Shown: one piece after another, positions 38,873-46,963 of the stretch
Layout of the letters: every line of letters begins with the position of its first letter
Numbering within the stretch: position 1 is the first letter of the stretch
Source of the DNA: Isoptericola chiayiensis
GTDB lineage: Bacteria; Actinomycetota; Actinomycetes; Actinomycetales; Cellulomonadaceae
Assembly (NCBI RefSeq): GCF_013149805.1
Contig: NZ_JABEZT010000004.1
Span: 62,001 to 126,000, forward strand
Reading direction: 5' to 3'
DNA: 64,000 nucleotides
Notes under the pieces: generated by a model
What the model saw: only the letters and a program-made list of their open reading frames with translations
What the model was told of the DNA's origin: nothing
Databases searched by the model: none
Made by a program: the position numbers and the translations under genes

Positions 38873-39129
38873 GCACGACACCGTCTGACGCCTGGCGCGA
38901 CGCCGGCCTGGACGCTCCCGACGACTCGACGAGCCTGGCCGAGGAGCTCTCCGGACCCGCGTCGACGCCCACGCCCGAGCACGACGCCGAGGAGTACCAC
39001 CCCGGCACGCCCCGTCCCGACCTGGAGGGGTCGGCGGACGAGGCCGACGTCGTCGAGCAGGCCGGCGAGGTCCCTCTCGACGACCCCGACGCCGACCTCG
39101 GTGACACCGGTCACGACCCGACCGTCTGA
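38869..39129 (+). CDS. Small acidic, probably disordered protein
   Basis: 86 residues starting at the ATG that overlaps the upstream stop (ATGA). About a quarter of residues are Asp or Glu and there are many Pro, Thr and Ala; no hydrophobic core, cysteine or domain is seen. An ATG nine bases earlier is possible. Conserved codon bias (G/C third positions) and coupling support real translation. No function can be assigned. Confidence 0.6.
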   Translation: MSTTPSDAWRDAGLDAPDDSTSLAEELSGPASTPTPEHDAEEYHPGTPRPDLEGSADEADVVEQAGEVPLDDPDADLGDTGHDPTV

Positions 39130-39163
39130 CGCCCGCGGGTGCGCCCGGACGTCGGCGCGCCGG

Positions 39164-39175
39164 TAGGTTGGCCCC
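39164..39175 (+). promoter_or_regulatory. Leaderless promoter hexamer of add
   Basis: TAGGTT at 39164-39169, 6 bases before ATG 39176, giving add and deoC a promoter of their own within the nucleoside cluster. Confidence 0.5.
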
Positions 39176-40279
39176 ATGACGCAAGCGCTGCTCGACGAGA
39201 TCCCCGACCTGCCCAAGGTGCTCCTGCACGACCATCTCGACGGCGGCCTGCGCCCGCAGACCGTGCTCGAGCTGTGCGACGCCGTCGGGCACGAGCTGCC
39301 TGCCACGGACGCCGACACCCTGGCCACCTGGTTCCGGGACGCCGCCGACTCGGGGTCGCTGCCGCGCTACCTGGAGACGTTCGACCACACCATCGCGGCC
39401 ATGCAGACGCCCGACGCGCTGGCCCGTGTGGCCCGGGAGGCCGTGCTGGACCTCGCCGCGGACGGCGTCGTGTACGCCGAGCAGCGCTGGGCCCCCGAGC
39501 AGCACGTGCAGCGGGGCATGTCGCTGCCCGAGACGGTCGAGGCCGTGCAGGCCGGGATCGACGCCGGCATCGCCGAGGCCGCCGCGGCGGGGCGCACCAT
39601 CCGCGTCGGGCAGCTCGTGACCGCGATGCGGCACACCGACCGGTGGGTCGAGATCGCCGAGCTCGCCGTCGCCTACCGCGACGCCGGGGTGGTCGGGTTC
39701 GACATCGCCGGGCCGGAGGACGGGTTCGCGCCGGACCGGCACGCCGAGGTGTGGCGGTTCCTGGCCGAGCAGAACTTCCCGACGACGATCCACGCGGGGG
39801 AGGCCGCCGGGCTGGACTCCATCTCCCAGGCGGTGCACCTCGGGCAGGCCGACCGGCTGGGGCACGGCGTGCGGATCATGGAGGACGTCACCCTCTCGGA
39901 GCACGACCGGACCGCGACGCTCGGCCGGCTGGCCCACTGGGTCCGCGACCACCAGATCGCCCTGGAGGTCTGCCCGGTCTCGAACCTGCAGACGAACGCC
40001 GCCCCGGGCGTGACGTCGGTCGCGGACCACCCGATCACCCGGCTCAAGGAGCTGGACTTCGCGGTCACGCTGAACACCGACAACCGGCTGATGTCGCGCA
40101 CGTCGATGTCGCACGAGATGCGCCTGCTGGTCTCCGAGGCGGGCTGGACGATCGACGACCTCGCCGACGTGACGCTGACGGCGGCCTGGAGCGCGTTCTG
40201 CCACCACGACGAGCGGCGCGAGCTCGTCGACGAGCTGATCCTGCCCGGATACCAGAAGGTCGAGGGGGCCCTGCGATGA
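39176..40279 (+). CDS. add: Adenosine deaminase
   Basis: 367-residue TIM-barrel metal-dependent hydrolase. [13 protein letters not shown] (His18, His20), [14 protein letters not shown], the CPVSNLQT loop and LNTDNR mark the active site. In classical enzymes the last motif is LNTDDP; here the second Asp is Asn. That is a variant I recall in some actinobacterial members, with the metal-binding first Asp retained. Converts adenosine/deoxyadenosine to inosine forms for purine nucleoside phosphorylase. Overlaps deoC by ATGA. Confidence 0.9.
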   Translation: MTQALLDEIPDLPKVLLHDHLDGGLRPQTVLELCDAVGHELPATDADTLATWFRDAADSGSLPRYLETFDHTIAAMQTPDALARVAREAVLDLAADGVVYAEQRWAPEQHVQRGMSLPETVEAVQAGIDAGIAEAAAAGRTIRVGQLVTAMRHTDRWVEIAELAVAYRDAGVVGFDIAGPEDGFAPDRHAEVWRFLAEQNFPTTIHAGEAAGLDSISQAVHLGQADRLGHGVRIMEDVTLSEHDRTATLGRLAHWVRDHQIALEVCPVSNLQTNAAPGVTSVADHPITRLKELDFAVTLNTDNRLMSRTSMSHEMRLLVSEAGWTIDDLADVTLTAAWSAFCHHDERRELVDELILPGYQKVEGALR

Positions 40280-41028
40280 GCACGAACGACAGCACCGGGA
40301 CGCCCGCCGTCCCCGGCACGCCGGCCGAGCTGGCGCGCTACGTCGACCACACGCTGCTCAAGCCGGAGGCGACCGCCGCCGACGTGACCGCGCTGGTCAC
40401 CGAGGGCGCCGCGCTCGGGGTGTTCTCCGTGTGCGTCTCGCCCACGTTCGTGAGCCACGCCGTGGAGGTGGCCGACGGCCGGCTCGCGGTGGCGACCGTG
40501 TGCGGGTTCCCGTCCGGTAAGCACGCGAGCGAGATCAAGGCCGCCGAGGCGGCCCGCTCCGTGCTCGACGGCGCGGACGAGGTCGACATGGTCATCGACG
40601 TCGGCGCGGCGAAGGCCGGCGGGTTCGACGTGGTCCAGGCGGACATCGCCGCCGTGCGCGCCGCCGTGCCGTCCGACAAGGTCCTCAAGGTGATCATCGA
40701 GTCCGCCGCCCTGGACGACGACGAGATCGTGGCCGTCTGCCGGGCCGCCGACGCTGCGGGAGCAGACTTCGTCAAGACCTCCACGGGCTTCCACCCCAGC
40801 GGTGGTGCCTCGGTCCACGCGGTCGAGGTCATGGCGGCCACCGTCGGTGGCCGGCTCGGGATCAAGGCCTCCGGGGGAGTGCGCACCCTCGCCGACGCCC
40901 GTGCCGTGATCGCCGCCGGTGCCACCCGCCTCGGGCTGTCCGGGACCGCCGCGGTCCTCGCGGGGTTCGACGACGCGGACCCGGCCGTCGGCACGCCCCC
41001 GGACGCCTCCGGGAGCGGCGGCTACTGA
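40276..41028 (+). CDS. deoC: Deoxyribose-phosphate aldolase
   Basis: 250-residue class I aldolase. The Schiff-base lysine is in FVKTSTGF; the second active-site lysine in [10 protein letters not shown]; the N-terminal [12 protein letters not shown] is typical. Cleaves deoxyribose 5-phosphate to glyceraldehyde 3-phosphate and acetaldehyde, completing deoxynucleoside catabolism. The last 20 residues ([13 protein letters not shown]) are a flexible tail. Confidence 0.95.
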   Translation: MSTNDSTGTPAVPGTPAELARYVDHTLLKPEATAADVTALVTEGAALGVFSVCVSPTFVSHAVEVADGRLAVATVCGFPSGKHASEIKAAEAARSVLDGADEVDMVIDVGAAKAGGFDVVQADIAAVRAAVPSDKVLKVIIESAALDDDEIVAVCRAADAAGADFVKTSTGFHPSGGASVHAVEVMAATVGGRLGIKASGGVRTLADARAVIAAGATRLGLSGTAAVLAGFDDADPAVGTPPDASGSGGY

Positions 41029-41046
41029 CCCGTTAGCCTCGGCACC

Positions 41047-41691
41047 GTGCATGAAGTGCTCGTCGACGTCGAGGCCGTGACCAGGACCTACGGCACCGTC
41101 CAGGTGCTCGCCCCCACCTCGCTGCGCCTGCACGCGGGGCAGGGCTCCGCCGTCGTCGGCCCGAACGGGGCCGGCAAGTCCACCCTGCTGCGCCTGGTGG
41201 CGGGGACGGAGGAGCCGACGTCGGGCACCGCGACGGTGCTGGGGCTGGACGCCCCCGAGGCACGACGACGGCACCGGGACCGGATCGTGCGCCTGCTGGG
41301 CCCGGCGCCGACCTACCCGGACCTGACGGTGGCCGAGCACTTGCAGCTCGTGCAGGTCGCCTGGGCCGGCCGTCACGACGGCCCCGACGTTGACGAGGCG
41401 CTCGCCGAGGCCACCCTGGACCGGGTGCGGGACCAGTTCCCGGGCGAGCTGTCGTCCGGCGAGACCCAGATGTTCGCCCTCGTGGCCACGCTGTACCGGC
41501 CCGCGGACCTGGTGCTGCTCGACGAGCCGGAGCAGCGTCTCGACACCTGCTGGCGGGAGGTCGCCCGCCGGCTCGTGCTGCGCGCCCTCGACCAGGGCCG
41601 GGCCGTGCTCGCCGCGACCCACGACCCCGGGCTGCGCGAGGTCCTCGCCGACCGGGGTCCTGTCGTGGAGCTGGCGGAGCCGACGCGGTGA
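41047..41691 (+). CDS. ABC transporter ATP-binding protein, unknown substrate
   Basis: 214 residues. Walker A VGPNGAGKST, Walker B LVLLDEPEQRL, H-loop ATHDPG. The signature is LSSGETQ, departing from LSGGQ, and the D-loop region EQRLD is also unusual. Small size and fused-less layout fit an exporter ATPase pairing with the next gene, coupled by GTGA. The GTG at 41047 follows TAGCCT by 7 bases, so this pair has its own leaderless promoter and is not simply a continuation of the deo operon. Confidence 0.85.
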   Translation: MHEVLVDVEAVTRTYGTVQVLAPTSLRLHAGQGSAVVGPNGAGKSTLLRLVAGTEEPTSGTATVLGLDAPEARRRHRDRIVRLLGPAPTYPDLTVAEHLQLVQVAWAGRHDGPDVDEALAEATLDRVRDQFPGELSSGETQMFALVATLYRPADLVLLDEPEQRLDTCWREVARRLVLRALDQGRAVLAATHDPGLREVLADRGPVVELAEPTR

Positions 41692-43301
41692 GCGGCGACG
41701 GCGACGCGGCCGACACCGCGGGCCTCGCGATGCCCTACGGCCCCTGGCGGCGCTGGGTCCGCGCCCTGCGGGCGCACCACCGTCGGCGCCGTGCGGACGA
41801 CGACGGCGACCGTACCTACCTCGCCTACGGGTTCACCCTGCTGGCGCTGATGTACGGGCCGATCCTGTGGACCACGCTCGCCCAGGCAGGGGTCCCGCTG
41901 GGCGAGGGCGCGGGGTGGTCGGTCCGCGGCACGCTGGTCGTCGCCGGCACCGTGGTCGTCGCGGCGGCCGGCCTCGGCGGCGTCGTCCTCGCCCGGCTCG
42001 GGGCGCCGCTGTGGGTGACACGGACCGACGCCGCCTACGTGCTCTCCGGCGTCTGGGATCCACGAGCCGTGCTGTGGCGGCGGGTCCTGGTGCTCGTGGC
42101 GGTGGCGGGCGTGCTCGCGGCGCTCGTCGGTTCGGCCCTGGCCTTCGGGGCGCTGGACGCCGCCGGAACACCCGCCGGTGCCGGGACGCTCACGGCCTGG
42201 GGTGCGTGCGCCGCCGGGGTCGCGATGCTGCCGCTGACGCTCGCCGTGGCTGCCCAGTGCCCGCGGTGGCGCACGACGGCCCGGGTCGCGGCAGCTCTGA
42301 TCGCCGCTGTCGGCGTTCTTGTGGCGGTGCAGGGTGCCGACTTCCCCGTGGGGACAGCGGTGCTCGGCGCTGACGTGCTCTGCGTCGATCCGTCGGGCTG
42401 CGCGCCGCTGCCCGTCCGGGACGGCGTCGCACCCGCCGGCCCGCCCGCCGCCGTCGTGGGCTGGGCCGCAGGGCTGGCCGTGGTCTGCGGGTGGCTGCTC
42501 CTCGCGGTCCTGCCGCGTGATCTCGACGCGGACGTGACGGCGGAGGCCTGGAGCCGGACGGTGGCGACCGGCGAGGCGCTCGGCGCGGGGGACGCGACCG
42601 GGGTGCGCGCGGTGGCCGGGCCCGCCCGGCTGACGGGGCGACGGCGGACCTTCCCGCGGATCCTCCTGCCGTCCGTCCCGCTGGTCGCCCGCGACGTCCT
42701 GGCCCTGTCGCGGCGACCGGCGGTGCTGCTCGGCTCCCTGCCGGCGGGCGTGGCCGGCGCGGCCCTCCTGGCGCTCGCGGCCGGCGGCGGACCGGGAGCC
42801 GCGCCGGCAGCGGTGGGCGGCGGCGTCGTGCTGTACGCGGCCGCCGCCGCCTGGACGGGTGGTCTGCGGGACCTCGCGGAGCAGGCCGAGCCCGGCGGCC
42901 TGCTGCCCGGCGGCCCGTCCCGGGCCGTGCGGGGCCACCTGCCGGTCCCGGTCGCGCTGGGGGCGGTGAGCGGGGCGCTCGGCCTGCTGGTGGCGGCCGT
43001 GCTGGCCGGCGTGGACGGGTCCTCGGTCGTCCTGGTCGGCACGGGGCTGGTCGTCGCCCTGGGTGCCCGGGTGTGGGTGGCGGGTGCGACGCAGGCGCCG
43101 CCGGAGGTGTTCACCCCGGTGGCCGGCCCGACCGGGGATCTCAGCACGGTCATGGTGATCGCCTGGTTCCTGCGCGCCTGGCTGGTGGTGATCGGCTCGG
43201 CCTGGGTCGTCGCCCGCCTGGGCCTCACGTGGGTCCCGCTGGTGGTGGTGGTCGTCGTGGCACTGGCCGCCGCGGGCGCGCGTCGCCTGGACCGGGGGTG
43301 A
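41688..43301 (+). CDS. Membrane component of an ABC transporter, unknown substrate
   Basis: 537 residues with about twelve hydrophobic segments in two blocks (roughly 45-280 and 330-525) separated by a charged loop. No named permease family is recognisable. The partner is clearly the preceding ATPase. The N-terminus has a basic patch (RRWVRALRAHHRRRRADDDG). Likely an ABC-2-like exporter or a membrane-stress module; the substrate cannot be inferred. Confidence 0.75.
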   Translation: MSGDGDAADTAGLAMPYGPWRRWVRALRAHHRRRRADDDGDRTYLAYGFTLLALMYGPILWTTLAQAGVPLGEGAGWSVRGTLVVAGTVVVAAAGLGGVVLARLGAPLWVTRTDAAYVLSGVWDPRAVLWRRVLVLVAVAGVLAALVGSALAFGALDAAGTPAGAGTLTAWGACAAGVAMLPLTLAVAAQCPRWRTTARVAAALIAAVGVLVAVQGADFPVGTAVLGADVLCVDPSGCAPLPVRDGVAPAGPPAAVVGWAAGLAVVCGWLLLAVLPRDLDADVTAEAWSRTVATGEALGAGDATGVRAVAGPARLTGRRRTFPRILLPSVPLVARDVLALSRRPAVLLGSLPAGVAGAALLALAAGGGPGAAPAAVGGGVVLYAAAAAWTGGLRDLAEQAEPGGLLPGGPSRAVRGHLPVPVALGAVSGALGLLVAAVLAGVDGSSVVLVGTGLVVALGARVWVAGATQAPPEVFTPVAGPTGDLSTVMVIAWFLRAWLVVIGSAWVVARLGLTWVPLVVVVVVALAAAGARRLDRG

Positions 43302-43328
43302 CGGCGGGGCTGTCCTCCGATCCAGAAG

Positions 43329-43347
43329 ATAGGTTAGGCTCACCTAC
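43329..43347 (+). promoter_or_regulatory. IdeR/DtxR iron box
   Basis: ATAGGTTAGGCTCACCTAC closely matches the 19-bp consensus TTAGGTTAGCCTAACCTAA. It encloses the likely -10 (TAGGCT, 8 bases from the ATG), so Fe-loaded regulator would block transcription of the siderophore-interacting protein. Confidence 0.85.
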
Positions 43348-43348
43348 G

Positions 43349-44155
43349 ATGATCGAGACGACAGAGCGCCGCGGGGGACCGCCCGCCGGCAAGCGCACCC
43401 CGAAGTCCGCGACCGTCAGCGCCACCCGATGGCTGACCCCGCACATGGTGCGGATCACGCTGTCCGGTGGCGACCTGGCCCAGGTCGACCCCACCGAGCA
43501 CACCGACCGCTACATCAAGCTCGTCGTCGGACCGCCGCCCGTCGAGGGCGCCCGCCCCGTGGTGCGCACGTACACGATCCGTGCGGTGCGCGACGGCGAG
43601 TGGGACCTGGACTTCGTGGTGCACGGCGACGAGGGCCTCGGGGGGCCGTGGGCGGCCGGGGCGCAGCCGGGCGAGGAGATCACGTTCCTCGGGCCGGGCG
43701 GCGGCTACGCGCCGGACGCCGGGGCCGACTGGCACCTGCTGGTCGGTGACGACTCCGCGCTGCCGGCCGTCGCGGCCGCCCTCGAGGCGCTCCCCGCCGG
43801 TGCCCGCGCCCACGTCGTCGTCGAGGTTCCCGGCCCCGACGACGAGCAGCCGGTCGACTCCGCCGCCGACGTCACGATCACCTGGCTCCACCGCGGCGAG
43901 GCCACCCTGCTCGAGACGGTGCAGCGCCTCCACGCCGACGGCGTCCTGCCTGCCGGCGTCCCGCACGCGTTCCTGCACGGCGAGGCCGGCGACGTGCGCG
44001 ACCTGCGCCGCTGGGCCCGCAGCGAGCTCGGCGTCACCCGCGAGCTGCTGTCCGCCTCCGGCTACTGGCGGCGCGGGCACGACGACGAGGCCTGGCGTGC
44101 CGCCAAGAAGGACTGGAACGCCGCCGTCGAGCAGGACGACGCCGCCCTGTCCTGA
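43349..44155 (+). CDS. Siderophore-interacting protein (flavin-dependent ferric reductase)
   Basis: 268 residues of the SIP/ViuB family. The FAD-binding motif RTYTIRA, the glycine-rich GPGGGYAPD and the C-terminal YWRRGHDDEAW are characteristic. Such proteins release iron from ferric siderophores by NAD(P)H- or ferredoxin-dependent reduction in the cytosol. The iron box directly over its promoter agrees with induction under iron limitation. No siderophore transporter is adjacent in this window. Confidence 0.92.
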   Translation: MIETTERRGGPPAGKRTPKSATVSATRWLTPHMVRITLSGGDLAQVDPTEHTDRYIKLVVGPPPVEGARPVVRTYTIRAVRDGEWDLDFVVHGDEGLGGPWAAGAQPGEEITFLGPGGGYAPDAGADWHLLVGDDSALPAVAAALEALPAGARAHVVVEVPGPDDEQPVDSAADVTITWLHRGEATLLETVQRLHADGVLPAGVPHAFLHGEAGDVRDLRRWARSELGVTRELLSASGYWRRGHDDEAWRAAKKDWNAAVEQDDAALS

Positions 44156-44174
44156 CGGCGCCCCCCGACGACGC

Positions 44175-44203
44175 CCGTCCGGGCCGCGGCCCGGCCCGGA
44201 CGG
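44175..44203. terminator. Bidirectional terminator between the SIP and mutase genes
   Basis: 11-bp perfect stem CCGTCCGGGCC with complement GGCCCGGACGG, 7-base loop, between convergent genes. TCTCCTC follows on the plus strand. Confidence 0.75.
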
Positions 44204-44208
44204 TCTCC

Positions 44209-46044
44209 TCAGAGCCCGAGGTGCCCGGCGAGCTCGCCCTTGAGCGCGACCAGGCGCTCGCGGGCCGCCACCCGGGCGGTGCCGACCTCGAGGGCGGACG
44301 CGTCCCGCGCCACGTCGGTCACGGTCTCGAGGTAGCACTTCACCTTCGGCTCGGTGCCGGAGGGTCGCACGATGACGCGCGTGTGGTCCTCGGCGAGCAG
44401 TAGCAGCCCGTCGGTGGGCGGCAGGCCGTCGTACCCGTCGGCGAGGTCGACGACCGTCGTCACCGGTGACCCGCCGAGCGTCGACGGCGGGTCGGACCGC
44501 AGCCGGGACATCGTCTCGGGGATCTGGCGCAGGTCGTCGAACCGGCCGGCGAGCTGGTCGGTGACGTAGAGGCCGTGGTCGCGGGCGATGTCGTCGAGCG
44601 CGTCCACGAGCGTGCGGCCCGATGCCGCGAGGCGCGCGGCCAGGCCCGCCACCAGCACCGCGGCACTGATCCCGTCCTTGTCGCGCACGTGCTCCGGGTC
44701 CACGCAGTAGCCGAGCGCCTCCTCGTAGCCGAACACGAGGCCCTCGGTCCGCGAGATCCACTTGAACCCCGTCAGCGTCGTCGCGTGCGCCACGCCGGCG
44801 TCGGCGGCGAGCCGCGCCAGGGCGCGCGAGGAGACGACGGAGCTCGCGACCGTCGCGCCGGGCCTCCCGGTGGCCCGGGCCACCGCCTCGGTACCGAGCA
44901 GCATCCCGACCTCGTCGCCGTGCAGCATCCGCCAGCCGCTCGAGCGGGCCGTCTCCACACCCTGGTGGGTGCCCTGGGTGGTGTCGAGCACCGCGACGGC
45001 GCACCGGTCGGCGTCGGGGTCGTTGGCGATCACCAGGTCCGCCCCCACCTCGATGGCCAGCCCCAGCGCGAGGTCCATCGCACCGGTCTCCTCCGGGTTC
45101 GGGAACGACACCGACGGGAAGTCCGGATCCGGGTACGACTGCTCCTCGACCGGCGTCACCCGGGTGAACCCGGCGTCGGCCAGCGCCCGGGCGAGCAACC
45201 GGCCGCCCACCCCGTGCAGCGACGTCGTGACGACCTTCAGACGGCTCGCGGCCCCCGGGTCCGCCGGGCGCAGCGGGGCCAGCGTGCGCAGGTACTCCTC
45301 GACGACGCCGAGGTCCAGCTCGGCCCAGCCGCCGTCGGCCCGGGGAACCTCGTCCGCGGGGCCGACGTCGGCGATCGCCTCCGCGATCAGCGCGTCGTGC
45401 GGCGGCACGATCTGCGCGCCCTGCCCCGGCCCGGTCTCCGCGCGACCGCCGAGGTAGACCTTGTAGCCGTTGTCCGCGGCCGGGTTGTGGCTCGCGGTCA
45501 CCATCACCCCCGCGTCGGCGTCCAGGTGCCGGACCGCGAACGCCAGGATCGGCGTCGGCAGCGGGCGGGGGAGCATCAGCACCTCGCAGCCCGCGGCGGC
45601 CAGCACGGCCGCGGAGTCGCGGGCGAAGTCCGCCGAGCGGTGCCGGGCGTCGTAGCCGACGACGACGCGCGGCCCGGACCCCGGCCCGAGCGTCCGGATC
45701 AGATGGGCGCCCAGCCCGGCGGCCGCGCGGATCACGACCGCGCGGTTCATCCGGTTCGGTCCGCCCGCCATCGTGCCGCGCAGCCCGGCCGTGCCGAACT
45801 GCAGCGTGCCGGCGAACCGGTCCTGGAGCTCGGCGAGCGCCCGCGGGTGCCGGCGGCCTTCGTCGGCTGTGGCGAAGTCGACCAGTCGCGTGAGCTCGTC
45901 GACGTCCCGGTCGTCGACGTCGTGGCGGATCCACCTCTCGACCTGCTCCAGCAGCGTCGGCAGGTCCGTGGTCGGTGTCGGCGGCAGGTCCGCGGCCCGC
46001 TCAGGGGCCGTCCCGTCCGCCGTCGGCTCGTCCGTCGTGGCCAT
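44209..46044 (-). CDS. Phosphoglucomutase/phosphomannomutase family enzyme
   Basis: 611 residues, the long alpha-D-phosphohexomutase type. Active-site phosphoserine loop VTASHNPAADNGYK, metal site NDPDADRCAV, sugar-binding GYEEALGYCV and phosphate-binding RPSGTEPKVKCY are all intact. Mycobacterial PmmB (Rv3308) sits next to purine nucleoside phosphorylase as here. By context it may interconvert pentose 1- and 5-phosphates released by the nucleoside phosphorylases, but glucose or mannose phosphates (for ManC) are also possible. GGGAGGAG precedes the ATG. Confidence 0.9.
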   Translation of the reverse strand: MATTDEPTADGTAPERAADLPPTPTTDLPTLLEQVERWIRHDVDDRDVDELTRLVDFATADEGRRHPRALAELQDRFAGTLQFGTAGLRGTMAGGPNRMNRAVVIRAAAGLGAHLIRTLGPGSGPRVVVGYDARHRSADFARDSAAVLAAAGCEVLMLPRPLPTPILAFAVRHLDADAGVMVTASHNPAADNGYKVYLGGRAETGPGQGAQIVPPHDALIAEAIADVGPADEVPRADGGWAELDLGVVEEYLRTLAPLRPADPGAASRLKVVTTSLHGVGGRLLARALADAGFTRVTPVEEQSYPDPDFPSVSFPNPEETGAMDLALGLAIEVGADLVIANDPDADRCAVAVLDTTQGTHQGVETARSSGWRMLHGDEVGMLLGTEAVARATGRPGATVASSVVSSRALARLAADAGVAHATTLTGFKWISRTEGLVFGYEEALGYCVDPEHVRDKDGISAAVLVAGLAARLAASGRTLVDALDDIARDHGLYVTDQLAGRFDDLRQIPETMSRLRSDPPSTLGGSPVTTVVDLADGYDGLPPTDGLLLLAEDHTRVIVRPSGTEPKVKCYLETVTDVARDASALEVGTARVAARERLVALKGELAGHLGL

Positions 46045-46056
46045 CGTGCTCCTCCC

Positions 46057-46908
46057 TCAGATCGCCCGGACGATCCGGGCCAGGAGGTCGCTGATCCGCG
46101 GGGCGGCAGCCGCACCCGCCTCGAGGACCTCCTCGTGGGACAGGGGCTGCGGGCTGATGCCCGCCGCGAGGTTCGTCACCAGCGAGATGCCGAGCACGTC
46201 CATGCCGCAGTGCCGGGCGGCGATCGCCTCCAGGGTCGTGGACATGCCGACCAGGTCGGCGCCCATCAGCCCGGCCATGCGCACCTCGGCGGGCGTCTCG
46301 TAGTGCGGTCCGGGGAACTGGGCGTAGACGCCCTCGGGCAACTCGGCGTCGATCGTGCGGGCGACCTCGCGCAGGCGTGCCGAGTACACCTCGGTCAGGT
46401 CCACGAACGTCGCACCCTCGAGGGGAGAGGTCGCCGTGAGGTTGATGTGGTCCTTGAGCAGCACGGGCTGCCCGGGCCGCCACGCCATGTGCAGGCCGCC
46501 GCACCCGTTGGTCAGGACCACGGTGGAGCAGCCGGTGGCCGCCGCCGTGCGCACGCCGTGCGCGACGCGGCGCACCCCGCGCCCCTCGTACAAATGGGTG
46601 CGGCCGCCGATCACGAGCACCTGCCGCGTCGAGCCGTCCGCGCGGTCGACGCGGATCGAGCGCGTGGTCGCCGCGTGGCCGACGACCGACGGCCGGGCGA
46701 ACCCCGGGATCTCGTGCGTCGGGACCTCCGCGACGACCTCCCCGACGAGCTCGGCCGCACCACCCCACCCGGATCCCAGCACGAGCGCGATGTCGTGCCC
46801 CGGGACCCCGGTGGTCTCGGCGATGTGGTCGGCGGCGGCCCGCGCGACGTCGAACGGGTCGGTCCCGGGATCGTCCAGGTCCGGTGTCGTGGCTGGTGTG
46901 GTGCTCAT
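46057..46908 (-). CDS. deoD: Purine nucleoside phosphorylase
   Basis: 283 residues of the trimeric PNP/MTAP type (PunA-like), recognised by ALVLGSGWGGAA, HLYEGRGVRRVAHGVR, FPGPHYETPAEVRM, GADLVGMSTTLEAIAA and SLVTNLAAGI. Splits inosine and guanosine nucleosides with phosphate. The ATG follows TAGTCT by 6 bases, indicating leaderless transcription. It is divergent from the flavoprotein gene, with the two promoters packed into 55 bases, and is followed by the mutase in the same operon. Confidence 0.93.
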   Translation of the reverse strand: MSTTPATTPDLDDPGTDPFDVARAAADHIAETTGVPGHDIALVLGSGWGGAAELVGEVVAEVPTHEIPGFARPSVVGHAATTRSIRVDRADGSTRQVLVIGGRTHLYEGRGVRRVAHGVRTAAATGCSTVVLTNGCGGLHMAWRPGQPVLLKDHINLTATSPLEGATFVDLTEVYSARLREVARTIDAELPEGVYAQFPGPHYETPAEVRMAGLMGADLVGMSTTLEAIAARHCGMDVLGISLVTNLAAGISPQPLSHEEVLEAGAAAAPRISDLLARIVRAI

Positions 46909-46963
46909 GCCCCGAGACTAGCCCTGCCCGCAGGACCCCGCCGGGGCTGTCACAATGGCACCC
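46909..46963. promoter_or_regulatory. Divergent leaderless promoters of deoD and the LpdA-type gene
   Basis: TAGTCT (minus, 46915-46920) is 6 bases from the deoD ATG; CACAAT (plus, 46951-46956) is 7 bases from GTG 46964. The space between contains the -35 regions of both. Confidence 0.55.

Noticed and set aside
36425-40207. A 1260-codon open frame on the minus strand
   Set aside because: It is antisense to cdd, deoA, add and two other supported genes. Long antisense frames are expected in very GC-rich DNA; its composition (His/Arg/Val-rich) is an artefact and no domain is visible.
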